Below are positions 1 through 8,915 of a stretch of 21,270 nt of DNA, one piece after another. The DNA comes from Spirochaetaceae bacterium. GTDB lineage: Bacteria > Spirochaetota > Spirochaetia > SZUA-6 > Bin103. A model generated the notes under the pieces. It saw nothing but the letters and a program-made list of their open reading frames with translations. It made no database searches and had not been told where the DNA came from. Location of the stretch: NCBI GenBank assembly GCA_026710565.1, contig JAPOQV010000387.1, forward strand, positions 1 to 21,270, written 5' to 3'. Positions within the stretch are counted from its first letter, which is position 1. Every line of letters starts with the position of its first letter. The translations under genes were made by a program, and so were the position numbers.

Positions 1-360
1 ACCACGCGCCGCACGCGCTCTTCGCGCAGCTTGTGTGCCAGATCGTCGATGTGCGTGTCGCGGCGCAGGATCAGCCGTTCCTGCGCCTCCCGGATGGCCG
101 CCGCCGCGCTGGGCCGCGCCACAACCTCGGCGTAGATCGGGTGGGCGATGCGCGGCGGGCCGCCGTCGGCCTGCGCCACCAGTCCCAGGTCGCGGACGTA
201 GGCCAGATCCTCGTCCGAACACGTGGTCTCGACCGCTCCGGTCAGGATCGGCTCTACCACGCGCCGCACGCGCTCTTCGCGCAGCTTGTTCGCCAGGTCG
301 TCGACATGCGTGTCGCGGCGCGCGATCAGCCGCTCCTGCGCCGCGACGATGGCGTCCGCC
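1..360 (-). repeat. Direct repeat, two ~105-bp units 255 bp apart
   Basis: Bases 1-105 and 256-360 are near copies. The first 34 bases of each are identical and scattered substitutions follow. The offset of 255 bp is exactly 85 codons, so the repeat keeps the reading frame of the minus-strand ATPase fragment. The substitutions argue against a very recent duplication; recombination between two diverged paralogues is the alternative. Confidence 0.75.
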
Positions 361-392
361 GTGATCGCGAGCGCGCGGTCGCGCCCGGGCTC
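1..392 (-). pseudogene. C-terminal fragment of an AAA-like ATPase
   Basis: On the minus strand this stretch reads as one open frame, but no start codon is visible and the frame runs off the left edge. It contains PGRDRALAITADAI, ERLIARRDTHVDDLA, KLREERVRRVVEPIL, DEDLAYVRDLGLV and PRIAHPIYAEVVAR. These match the region after the ATP-binding core of the large AAA-like ATPase family (AAA-like domain, PF14516 style), where RRDTHLD, RVRRVIEPML and IANPIYxEV are characteristic. The ATP-binding part is missing. Homology stops near 390, where an unrelated plus-strand gene begins, so the gene is cut at its 5' side. After AEVVAR the sequence repeats the ERLI-RRDTH-KLREERVRRVV block instead of continuing as in the family. 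Family recognition is from motif memory, not a search. Confidence 0.6.
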
Positions 393-1130
393 GTGATCGC
401 CGGGGCGCTGGCGAAGAGCGCCGAGCCGGTGTTCACGGTGTCGGCGAGTCTGCGCACCGCCGGCATGGTGGCGCGGCGGGTGGCGGCGGCACGCGCGGGC
501 GGTTCGGTGGCGCTGCTGGTGCTGTCCGGAGGGGGGCTGGTGCGCCGCCTGTTCGGGATCGTGAAGCTCGGCTGGCTGCTGCCGCAGAACTCGTTCCGCA
601 TCCTGCGCGCGATCAGGCGCGCGCATCCCGACCAGCCGCTGTGGGCGGTGGAGAACCCGATCCTGCCCGGGCCGGCGGCACGAGCGCGCTGCATGCAGCG
701 CAAGGTCGACGCCGGCGCGCAGGTGATCCTGACGCAGCCACCGTTCCTGTGGCATCGGTTCACGCGCTGGCTGGCCGAGGTCGAGCGGCTCGGCGTGACG
801 GCGCCAATCGTCTGCGGCGTGCCGATCGTCACCTCGCCGCTGTCGCTGCGCACGTGGCTGTTCCTGGTCGGCTTCACCGGCTCGCACGCGGAGACAGACG
901 CGCTGCTCGACCGTCTGCGGAGAGCGGACGCGCGCGGCCAAGCGGCAGAGGAGGGGATGCGCTACACCGTCGAGCTGCTGCAGCGCCTGCGTGCCACCCC
1001 CGGCGTGGCCGGCGTACACATGATGCCGATCTTCGCCTGGCGGCGGCTGGAGCGGGTCCTCGCGGCCGCCGGCCTGGGGCCGACGGACCGTTTGGCCGCA
1101 GACGGGGACAATGCGGCGGCCACGCGATAG
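393..1130 (+). pseudogene. Methylenetetrahydrofolate reductase-like protein, 5'-truncated
   Basis: The frame carries PILPGPAARARCMQRKVDAG, AQVILTQPPF and, near the end, GVAGVHMMPIF. These fit the second half of the MTHFR family (PF02219), which has a (R/Q)RKVxAGAxFIxTQPxF strand and a GVHLMPF-like strand. Members reduce methylenetetrahydrofolate using a flavin in a TIM barrel. Clear family sequence begins only around FTVSASLRTAG. The N-terminal strands of the barrel are absent, and bases 1-392 belong to an unrelated ATPase fragment on the other strand. The frame is open back to base 33, but that part is the antisense of the ATPase. The GTG at 393 is the first usable start after the junction and no convincing ribosome site precedes it. 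It is probably a remnant. A divergent MTHFR-like protein of another function is possible. Confidence 0.5.
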
Positions 1131-1239
1131 CGATTCCGATTCCTGCCACCCGTAGACCAGTTACCGCGCGGCCAGACACTGAAGGAGGTGCTGGAGCAAC
1201 CGTCGGGGATGCCGGACGACTCGTCGTGAGATGCGCCCA

Positions 1240-2457
1240 TCACACGGACCCCATTACGGCGGCCGGTCCGATGACCGGCGTTCCGTCGACCTGTTCGACG
1301 TGCGGAGCTTTCAGCCACAGGGCGTAGTGCACCTGCTTGCCGTGGCGGAAGGGCGCCCTTTGCACCTTGCGTATCAGCTCCGCTGCGGTCCGTTCCGGGG
1401 CGGAGCGGTCCGACCACTTCACTTCGCCGAACAGCAGGTGCCGGCGATCGGCGGACTCGGCTACCACGTCGAGTTCCAGCGGGGATCTGTCGACGCCGGG
1501 GCCCCACCAGCGGGACGCTGGATTCCAGTCGATGCCGTGGAGCTTGAGGCGCGGGACCGAGTCTCTGGCTAGCCACTCCCACACCTCGGCCACGTGGCCG
1601 GAAAGCTGCGCCATCACCTCGGCGTGCACCGCCTCGATCAGATCATGCTCGAGCCGGGACCGGTTCGGGGCCACGAACCGGTACCAGAACAGCAGGAACG
1701 GATCGTCCAACCGATACAGGCTGCGCTTGGTAGAGCGCGTGCTCTCGCCGAAGGGAAGCTCACGGCGGACATAGCCGAGGTCGATCAGCCGCGCCAGCGG
1801 ACGGCTGAGGTTCGAGGCCGGCTGGCCGACGCGACCGCCGATCTCGCTCAGTCGATGGCACCCCGAGCCGATCAACGCGAGCAGGGAGTTGGCCTGCACG
1901 ACGCTGCGCATGTCGTCGAGCAGCAGGCGGGGCGGTTCCCCGTGCAGGACGCCGTTTCGATCGAGGATGAGTGTGGCGAGCGCCTCGTCCGTGCCGGCGT
2001 AGTCGGCCGCAAGCTCCCAGTTGCGTGGCAATCCTCCCCAGACGGAGTAGGCGGTCACGGCTTGCTCCGGCGCCAGTCCCAACGCTTCGGACAACGCCGC
2101 CGGGGGCATCGGTGCGACCTTGATGATCTCGGCGGCGCGACCGTACAGCGGCGCGGTTTCGTCCAGCACCAGACCGTGCATCATGCGCTGTGACGAACCG
2201 CAGATGACCAACCGCAGGGGCCGTGCGCGCGGGGTGTCGACCAGTCGCTGGACGATGCTCGGCAATGCCGGGGAGACGTGTGCCAGATAGGGCAACTCGT
2301 CGATGACCAGCCAGGCGTCGGCGGGCGCCCGCGCGCACCACGTCTCCAGGAACGCCGTCCAGTCGGGATACGACGCCGCCTCGAATCCCGGTACGAGACG
2401 CCCGGCCTCGACCGCGAGGGCTGCGCGCTGGATGCCGTCTTCGCTGAGGTCGGCCAA
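1240..2457 (-). pseudogene. DUF234/archaeal-type ATPase, N-terminus with P-loop missing
   Basis: The product resembles the family with an N-terminal ATPase (PF01637), a winged helix and a C-terminal DUF234 nuclease-like domain (PF03008). Seen here: a Walker B strand WLVIDELPYL near residues 48-57, the sensor-like LRLVICGSSQRMM, and YSVWGGLPRNWEL. A winged-helix part (SLLALIGSGCHRLSEIGGRV) and RLDDPFLLFWYRFVAPNRS follow. The C-terminal LELDVVAES...LLFGEVKW has the D...ExK spacing of PD-(D/E)xK folds. The frame is open only to a TAA at about 2475, and the family sequence starts at RHAYYLAD just after it. The Walker A segment, roughly the first 40 residues, is therefore absent. The assigned start is TTG at 2457. 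Without a P-loop, ATP binding is unlikely, so I call it a truncated gene. Members are often predicted toxin-like or mobile-element-associated ATPases of unknown role. Confidence 0.7.
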
Positions 2458-2491
2458 GTAGTAGGCGTGCCGGGATTATTATGTTCCTGTG

Positions 2492-2516
2492 ACATTATGT
2501 CAGAGAGGCATAATGT
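2492..2516. repeat. Inverted repeat overlapping the -10 box (possible operator)
   Basis: ACATTATG (2492-2499) and CATAATGT (2509-2516) are perfect 8-bp arms with a 9-bp spacer. The left arm covers the predicted -10 element of the minus-strand promoter, the usual place for a repressor site. The stem is AT-rich, so it is unlikely to be a terminator for the dsbA gene that ends at 2543. Confidence 0.5.
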
Positions 2517-2523
2517 TTGTCGA
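2494..2523 (-). promoter_or_regulatory. Predicted sigma70-type promoter facing the DUF234 ATPase
   Basis: Read on the minus strand, TCGACA (2523-2518) and CATAAT (2499-2494) each match the -35 and -10 consensus at 5 of 6 bases, with an 18-bp spacer. It points at the truncated ATPase whose TTG start is at 2457, and it sits in an AT-rich patch unlike its GC-rich surroundings. Confidence 0.45.
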
Positions 2524-2542
2524 GCAGTGCCGGGCCCTCGGA

Positions 2543-3579
2543 TCAGCGGGCGTCCAGGCGCTCCAGCTCGTCGTCGATGGTGGCGGCGATCGTCTCGAAC
2601 GGTGCCGCGCCGGTCAGGGGGCGTCCGTTCACGAACAGCGCGGGCGTGCCCGACACGCCGGCCGCGGCTCCGGCGCGGATGTCGTCCCGCACCGTCTCGT
2701 GGTGGCGGCCGGAGTCCAGACATGCGTCGAACGCCGCGCGGTCCAGCCCGATGCGGCCGGCTTTGTCCTTGAGGTCGGGCACGGACAACGCGGCCTGCTC
2801 GGCGAACATGAGGTCGTGCATCTCCCAGAACATCGCCTGCTCGCCGGCGCAGAGCGACGCCTCGGCGGCTTTCTGCGCGTTGGCGTGGATGTCGGCCAGG
2901 GGGTAGTGGCGGTACACGATCCGGAGCCTGTCCCCGTACTCGCGTTTGGCGCGCTGCAGGGCCGGCTGGACCCTCGCACAGAACGGGCACTCGAAGTCCG
3001 AGAATTCGACGATGGTCACCGGCGCGTCCTGGGGTCCGAGGGTCGCGAACCCGTCGGCGGCCACGTCCACTCGGAAGGGTTCGAGACGGTAGTCGACCGC
3101 GAACCGCTGTTCCAGCACGCCGAGAAACTCCGTCTCGGCCTGTTGCTCCGCCTGTTGCCTGAGGAAGTCGCGGATCTGACCCGCCACCGCCCCCAGCGCG
3201 TACGGGATGCGGCTCTGGTTCTCGCGGTAGAACGCCGCGACTTCGGAGTCCTCGATCTGAGGCACCGACTCGTACACCGAGGCCATGATCGCCTCCACGG
3301 TCATCCCGGAGCGGCCGGCTTCCAGGTCGAGCAATCGTTCGTGCACGAGTTGGCGGAGGAACGTCTGCAGCACTTCGGCGTGGCTCCGGTCCGCTTCGAC
3401 CTGGCAGCGCAGGCGTTCGAGCTCGGTCTGTTCCAGGGAGAACGACGCCACCGTGAGGAGCTCGGCGCGCTGCACGGACTCCTCGCCGATGGTCGCCACC
3501 ACGTCATCCGCCCATGACGTCACGGAGCCGACGAGCAGGATGGCAGCCGCCAAGCAGAGGAGGCGGGCTGACGGACGTG

Positions 3580-3583
<4 letters not shown>
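2543..3583 (-). CDS. Secreted DsbA-family thiol oxidoreductase (copy 1, intact)
   Basis: The 346-residue protein begins with a signal peptide ([20 protein letters not shown]). A helical SurA/parvulin-N-like segment with Gln- and Glu-rich helices follows, up to about residue 150. The C-terminal half is a DsbA/BdbD-type thioredoxin domain (thioredoxin_4 style). It shows [20 protein letters not shown] with the CPFC redox site near residue 198, and [11 protein letters not shown] with the cis-proline near 313. It should act outside the cytoplasmic membrane on protein thiols or disulfides. Its ATG overlaps the TGA of the upstream copA remnant (ATGA, 3583-3580), so it was translationally coupled to a copper exporter. 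A second copy at 10986-11859 is a pseudogene, so this is the only intact one here. Because its own copA has lost its 5' half and promoter, what now drives this gene is unclear. Confidence 0.85.
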
Positions 3584-4927
<1,344 letters not shown>

Positions 4928-5022
4928 GCTGCCGATCCTGGCTACCTCCCCGCGTAGCTGCCAATCATTGCCCATGCAAGACGCGTTCGGCCGCCGGCAC
5001 GCTCCGCAACCTCCGTCAGGTG

Positions 5023-5148
5023 TCACGTCTTCTCGCCCGTCGGCCCTTGCCGCAGCAACCGCAGAGCATTGCCGACGACCAACAGCGAGGCGCCCACGTC
5101 GGCCGCGATGGCGGCCCACAGTGTGGCGAAGCCGGCAAAGGTCAGGCG
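5023..5148 (-). pseudogene. C-terminal scrap of a Zn/Cd-type P-type ATPase
   Basis: Minus-strand codons give LTFAGFATLWAAIAADVG then ASLLVVGNALRLLR and a stop at 5023. That is the last two membrane segments of ZntA/CadA-type ATPases (AGLATLWxAVxADxGxTLLVVLNALRLLR). It differs from the CopA C-terminus seen twice elsewhere in this window (LSSVSVIxNALRLRS). Upstream of about 5148 the reading frame is unrelated. Only about 40 residues survive, and the copA remnant begins less than 100 bases further on. The order suggests a deletion that joined the ends of two metal-ATPase genes. Confidence 0.65.
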
Positions 5149-5717
5149 CTGCCTGGGCACACGCCCGTCGAGGCGTACCGGGACGGCGTGGCAGATTTCG
5201 CATAGGAGGTGGCATAGCGACGATGATTGGAAGGCGGCACGAAAAGGCTGCGAGGTCCGGAGGGCGAACGGCCAGCGCGAACAGCGGAGAGTTATCCACA
5301 AAGTCCGCAGGCTGGAGCACTCCCTCCCTGGCCCCCAACCCCCTTTTACCGCCGCCTGTTTCTCACGAAGAAGGAGTAGATTGACAACTCAATGGGTTAC
5401 ACCTTACCTACCTCTTGAGCTGTCCAACGGATCGAGAGCACCTCAGACGAGCAGCCGCAGAAATTGTTCAGCCCCGCCCGAGGCCCCCCCGGGGCAGCAG
5501 CCGACCTATGGCTGCGCCAACGGCATAGGTCGCCTGAAACGGCGCACCCACGTGTGGTCGACCGTATCTATCTCACGTACCATCATGAACATAGGGGTCG
5601 TCGTAAAAGAGCCGCACCCTCATGGAAGATGACGAGGCCATCCACCGGTAACGATCGAATCATCTGTAGCGAGGTTGTCAAAATCGATTCAGTCAAAGAA
5701 GGAACATCGAGGTCGGC
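5149..5717. other. Intergenic stretch without recognisable gene
   Basis: No frame here gives a protein I recognise, and the base composition between about 5370 and 5720 is visibly less GC-rich than in the flanking genes. The only structure I see is the pair of inverted repeats listed separately. The region may be the eroded upstream part of the metal-ATPase locus plus the leader of the NusG_II operon. Confidence 0.5.
5471..5532. repeat. Two consecutive inverted repeats (hairpins)
   Basis: GCCCCG (5471-5476) pairs with CGGGGC (5490-5495), and CGACCTATG (5502-5510) pairs perfectly with CATAGGTCG (5524-5532). Both loops are 13 nt. They lie 6 nt apart in an otherwise empty spacer about 185 bases before the small ORF ahead of the NusG_II gene. 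No U-run follows on either strand, so a simple terminator is not supported. Confidence 0.45.
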
Positions 5718-5798
5718 ATGGCGGCGGACGAGGAGCAGCGCCATACGCTTTCCGACCGAGCTCTGAAGGAGTATGGTTGCCCTGAAGCCCACGGATGA
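5718..5798 (+). CDS. Small ORF (26 aa) coupled to the NusG_II gene
   Basis: ATG at 5718 is preceded by GAGG at 5709-5712 (5-nt gap) and opens a 26-residue frame, starting MAADEEQRHTLSDRALKEYG, that ends with TGA at 5796-5798. That TGA overlaps the ATG of the NusG_II gene (ATGA), the layout of translationally coupled genes. The peptide is charged and matches nothing I know. An alternative overlapping 11-codon frame starts at 5773. The short length makes this a weak call. Confidence 0.3.
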   Translation: MAADEEQRHTLSDRALKEYGCPEAHG

Positions 5799-6154
5799 AA
5801 CCGCTTGACTACGTTGCCCTGTGCATGGCCGCGGCTCTGGTGGTCGTTGTCGCTCTTGCCGTCTACTCGGGCGGCGGCGACCGTACCAGAGTGCGCATCA
5901 CGGCACCGTCGGGCGAGTACCTGTTCGCATCAACCGCAGAGGACACGATTGTAGTCAGCGGTCCGATCGGAGACACTGTAGTTCAGATCGGAGATGGCGG
6001 TGCGCGTGTGCTCTCGTCGCCGGGGCCGATGCAGATCTGCGTCAAGGCCGGGCGCATTTCGCGCTCGGGCGCATGGCTTGCCTGCATGCCGAATCGGGTC
6101 TTTATATCGATCGAGTCGCGGCACTTCGAAGACATCGACGCGCGGAGCTATTGA
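5795..6154 (+). CDS. Membrane-anchored NusG domain II protein
   Basis: The 119-residue product has one N-terminal membrane segment (YVALCMAAALVVVVALAVYS, about residues 6-25). A single small beta domain follows with RVRITAPSGEYLF, IVVSGPIGDTVVQIGDGGAR and ICVKAGRISRSGAWLACMPN, ending in VFISIE. This is the NusG_II domain (PF07009, formerly DUF1312). Its hallmark is the I(C)VK-GxIxxxGxxIxCxPNxxxIxIE ending, including the two cysteines. Such stand-alone domains are common in spirochaetes and Firmicutes, and their role outside the membrane is not established. The domain is complete and the length is normal. The ATG overlaps the stop of the small upstream ORF. It is one of few apparently intact genes in this eroded half of the window. 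Confidence 0.8.
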   Translation: MKPLDYVALCMAAALVVVVALAVYSGGGDRTRVRITAPSGEYLFASTAEDTIVVSGPIGDTVVQIGDGGARVLSSPGPMQICVKAGRISRSGAWLACMPNRVFISIESRHFEDIDARSY

Positions 6155-6353
6155 CCTCAATCTCCGTGTCGATTCACGCATGCATGTAACCGGTTCTCAC
6201 TTGGGAAATTCCGAGTCCAATAGTACTTGAGGATCAGTGTCACATAGGCAGGATGGGGGTTCTTGTCCTGCGGCTGCGTCGCGAGTTGGCAGTCGGCGCG
6301 ACCGTGTCCGCGGGGTTCGCGACTCCCGAATCCTCTCGGACTGGTGAAGAGTA

Positions 6354-6899
6354 TTGACGGCGGCGCGAGTCTCGTCACTCTGGCTGCCACACTCCAGTGA
6401 TGCCCGGGTATCCCGTACGGCGCTCCCGCCCGGCCTGCACTACAGATTGGACCAGGGGAAGACGTGGACGCCGAGCGCATTGCGCGGATTGGCCGGGCGT
6501 ATCACTGGACTCGCAGCCCATCCGGTCGATGCGAGCGCGATCGCGTTGGCTACCGTCATGGGACTCTACCTGTCCGATGACCATGCCTCTTCGGTTGCGG
6601 AATTGTGGGATGGCGGTCCGGTGACCGCGCTGGCGTTCTCCTCCGACGGACAGCGTTTGATGTTCGGCTCGAAACGGCTCTACCGGCTGGACCTCGCCGA
6701 TCGCATCGCACGCGAGGTCGCACTCCCGGTGTTAGCGCCAGACGAGGTCTTGACCTACCTAGCAATCAATCCCGCTTCGCCCGGAGAGATGGTTGTGTCA
6801 ACGTCTCATCTCAACGTCTTCCTGCTCGCGAGCGGGTCCGGGGACGGTTCGAAGCCGGTCGAGTGGCAGCGGATTCTGCGAAGCGGTTCAAGCGAATGA
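6354..6899 (+). pseudogene. F510_1955-type beta-propeller, C-terminal part only
   Basis: The frame reads GLHYRLDQGKTWTPS, then ITGLAAHPVDASAIALAT, GLYLSDDH, PVTALAFSSDGQRLMFGSKR and DEVLTYLAINPASPGEMVVS. These are successive propeller blades with an Asp-box-like xxDxGKTW turn. The order resembles the C-terminal half of the F510_1955 glycosylhydrolase-like family (LAxHPxDxxxxAxATxxGVYxSxD, then YLAINPxNPxE). I see no signal peptide and no earlier blades upstream in any plus frame, so the 5' half is missing. The nominal start is TTG at 6354, just after an in-frame TGA. The end at 6899 lies 39 bases from the convergent ccsA stop. The enzymatic function implied by the family name is not supported here. 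Confidence 0.5.
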
Positions 6900-6938
6900 C
6901 CGCGAGAATGTTGGGCGTCAGAGCCGGGTCGTGCCGAG

Positions 6939-8915
6939 TCAACGAATAGATATCCGGCGGCGACCAAGCAGGGTGATGGCCGTCAGGAACACGACCTCGA
7001 TCGCGCCGTAGATCAGCAGGCCGGAGAGCACTCCCTCGGTGAACCCGTAGGTGTGCAGGCCCACGCCGAGCTCGTTGATGCCGAACCAGGCGAGCATCAC
7101 CACCATGATGCCGATCACCGAGCCGACCGCCATGCCGTACTCGCCGATCATCTTGCCGAGACGCGCGTGGAAGAGGATCGCGCACCACAGCACGATCATC
7201 AGTGCGCCGTTCTCCTTGGGGTCCCATCCCCAGAAGCGGCCCCAGGACTGATCGGCCCAGATCCCGCCAATCATGGTTCCCGCGAACGACAGGATCAGCC
7301 CGAACGCCAGCGCTCCGAACAGCAGCCGGTAGGTGTGGCGCAGACGCGAACGGTCGCCACGCGCCTCGACGTACTGGAACAGGTAGACATGCCCGACGAA
7401 CCCCGCAAAGACGCAGGCGCAGTAGCCGAGAGTGATCACCACCACGTGCGTGGACAGCCAGAAGTTGGTATCCAGCACTGCTTGGAGTTGCCGCAGCGTG
7501 TCGCCTTCGGCCGCGAATTTGCCGGAGATCCACAGCAGCAGGAAGCCGATCGCCATCCCGCTGACGGCGCCCACACGATTTCCCCGGTAGCGCAGGCGCA
7601 GGAACAGCCCCGCGCCGGCCGCTCCCCAGGACACGAACACGAACGTCTCGTACAACGTGGTGACCGGCGGCCTGCCGTTGATGATCATGCGCAGCAGAAT
7701 GCCGCCGGTGTGGATGAGAAAGCCCAGCGCCAGGACACCCACGCTCGCCCGCTCGGCCAACGGGCGCCCGATCAGCATGGCCAGCAGCGCCAGCGCGGTA
7801 CCCACCAAGTACGCCCAGCGGGTGTACGAGAGCGGATCCACCCGCCGGTAGAACAGCTCCAGAGCGGGCCGGGGCAGCACCATGGCCGTCCCCAGACGCT
7901 CCTCCTGGACGCGGACGAAGGTCTGCGCCGCCAGGTCGAAGCGCGCCTGCCGCTCCTCGACGTAGGCCACCTGCAAGTCCCGGAGCGCAGTCAACTCCTC
8001 GGCGACCTGCGGCGTGATCTGCGGCTGTCCGAGGGCCTGCCACGGGCTCAGCCAGCGTTCGCCCTCGGTCGTCATCATCGGGATCAACGGCAGCGGCAAC
8101 GTGCCGTACGTCTGATCCCAGAGGCGCACGCTCCGCACCAGCCGCAACAGCGTCGCATCGGTCGCATCGAGCGTACCGGAGCGGCCGTGCTGATCGATGG
8201 CGGCGGCGGCGCGTTCCTCCAGAAGCGGCCGCCGGAGCGCCAGGTCCAGGTAGCTGTACGGACCGGGGCCGGGCAACTGAAGAACTTCCGCCGCCTGGTC
8301 CGAATCGACGAAGAACGCCTGTTCGTCGGGATAGGTGAAGCCGAACGCGGCGAGCAACCCCGAGAACTCGACCAGGTTGTTCCAGACCCGGATCAGCTCG
8401 CGCTGCACCGGGCTGCGCTCCTCGGCCGGCAACTCGGACGCCAGGGCTGCCAGCTCCTCGAGCTCCAGTCCCCCCGCCCGCAACTCCTCGAAGCTGTAGC
8501 GGGCGCGGCCGCGCGACGTCACGCCGATCGCCTCCAGCACCTCCGGGTTGTCGACCAGAAACACCTCGTCGCGATGGGTCTCCTGTGGCGCCAGCAGCAC
8601 GCGCGCCAACCAGTCGATCGCGGACTCGCCGGCGTAGCGCTCGCGACCCGAGTAGCGCAGCAGCGTGTTGCGGGCGTAGCTGTCGAGCGGCTTGGGACGC
8701 CCGTCCTCGATCACCAGCAACGGCCGTAGTGCGTCGGCGCTGGCCAGCCAGGGCTCGGGGGGAACGTATCCGGTGGAGCGGTCACCGCGTCCGAAGCGTC
8801 CGATCATCGATGCCGCCAGCAGGCAGAGCACCGCCAGCAGGCAGAGCAGCAGAATGCGGGTGGACCGCGTCATGCCGGCAGCGGGCGCGATCAGTGGGGC
8901 TGTATCTGCGCTCAC
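6939..8915 (-). CDS. ccsA: Cytochrome c maturation protein CcsA/ResC
   Basis: The 658-residue protein has a membrane segment at about 18-38 and a long extracytoplasmic part to about 365. A block of some eight membrane helices follows. The haem-handling WWD-type motif reads SWGRFWGWDPKENGALMIVL at about residues 555-575. Flanking histidines stand in GFLIHTGG, STHVVVITLGY, VGHVYLF and FHARL. With ResB it forms the system II synthetase that carries haem across the membrane and attaches it to CXXCH apocytochromes. The GTG start at 8915 overlaps the TGA of resB (GTGA, 4 bp), so the two are translationally coupled. The long N-terminal domain is typical of the larger CcsA type. The operon has no thioredoxin-like CcsX/ResA, which the system normally needs to reduce the apocytochrome cysteines. 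Confidence 0.92.
   Translation of the reverse strand: MSADTAPLIAPAAGMTRSTRILLLCLLAVLCLLAASMIGRFGRGDRSTGYVPPEPWLASADALRPLLVIEDGRPKPLDSYARNTLLRYSGRERYAGESAIDWLARVLLAPQETHRDEVFLVDNPEVLEAIGVTSRGRARYSFEELRAGGLELEELAALASELPAEERSPVQRELIRVWNNLVEFSGLLAAFGFTYPDEQAFFVDSDQAAEVLQLPGPGPYSYLDLALRRPLLEERAAAAIDQHGRSGTLDATDATLLRLVRSVRLWDQTYGTLPLPLIPMMTTEGERWLSPWQALGQPQITPQVAEELTALRDLQVAYVEERQARFDLAAQTFVRVQEERLGTAMVLPRPALELFYRRVDPLSYTRWAYLVGTALALLAMLIGRPLAERASVGVLALGFLIHTGGILLRMIINGRPPVTTLYETFVFVSWGAAGAGLFLRLRYRGNRVGAVSGMAIGFLLLWISGKFAAEGDTLRQLQAVLDTNFWLSTHVVVITLGYCACVFAGFVGHVYLFQYVEARGDRSRLRHTYRLLFGALAFGLILSFAGTMIGGIWADQSWGRFWGWDPKENGALMIVLWCAILFHARLGKMIGEYGMAVGSVIGIMVVMLAWFGINELGVGLHTYGFTEGVLSGLLIYGAIEVVFLTAITLLGRRRISIR

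Noticed and set aside
1131..1229. Short open run after the MTHFR-like stop, ending LKEVLEQPSGMPDDSS
   Set aside because: It is in the same frame behind a TAG and only about 32 codons long. It vaguely resembles an antitoxin tail, but there is no start, no domain and no partner.
5292..5300. TTATCCACA, a perfect DnaA-box consensus
   Set aside because: It is a single copy without neighbouring boxes, an AT-rich unwinding region or dnaA/dnaN genes. Chance is sufficient.
5382..5410. TTGACA as a possible -35 box
   Set aside because: No acceptable -10 element is present at 16-19 bp (best matches 2 of 6) and no gene starts close downstream.
5773..5808. Alternative 11-codon leader ORF just before the NusG_II start
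   Set aside because: It overlaps the better-supported small ORF at 5718-5798, which has both a ribosome site and an ATGA coupling.
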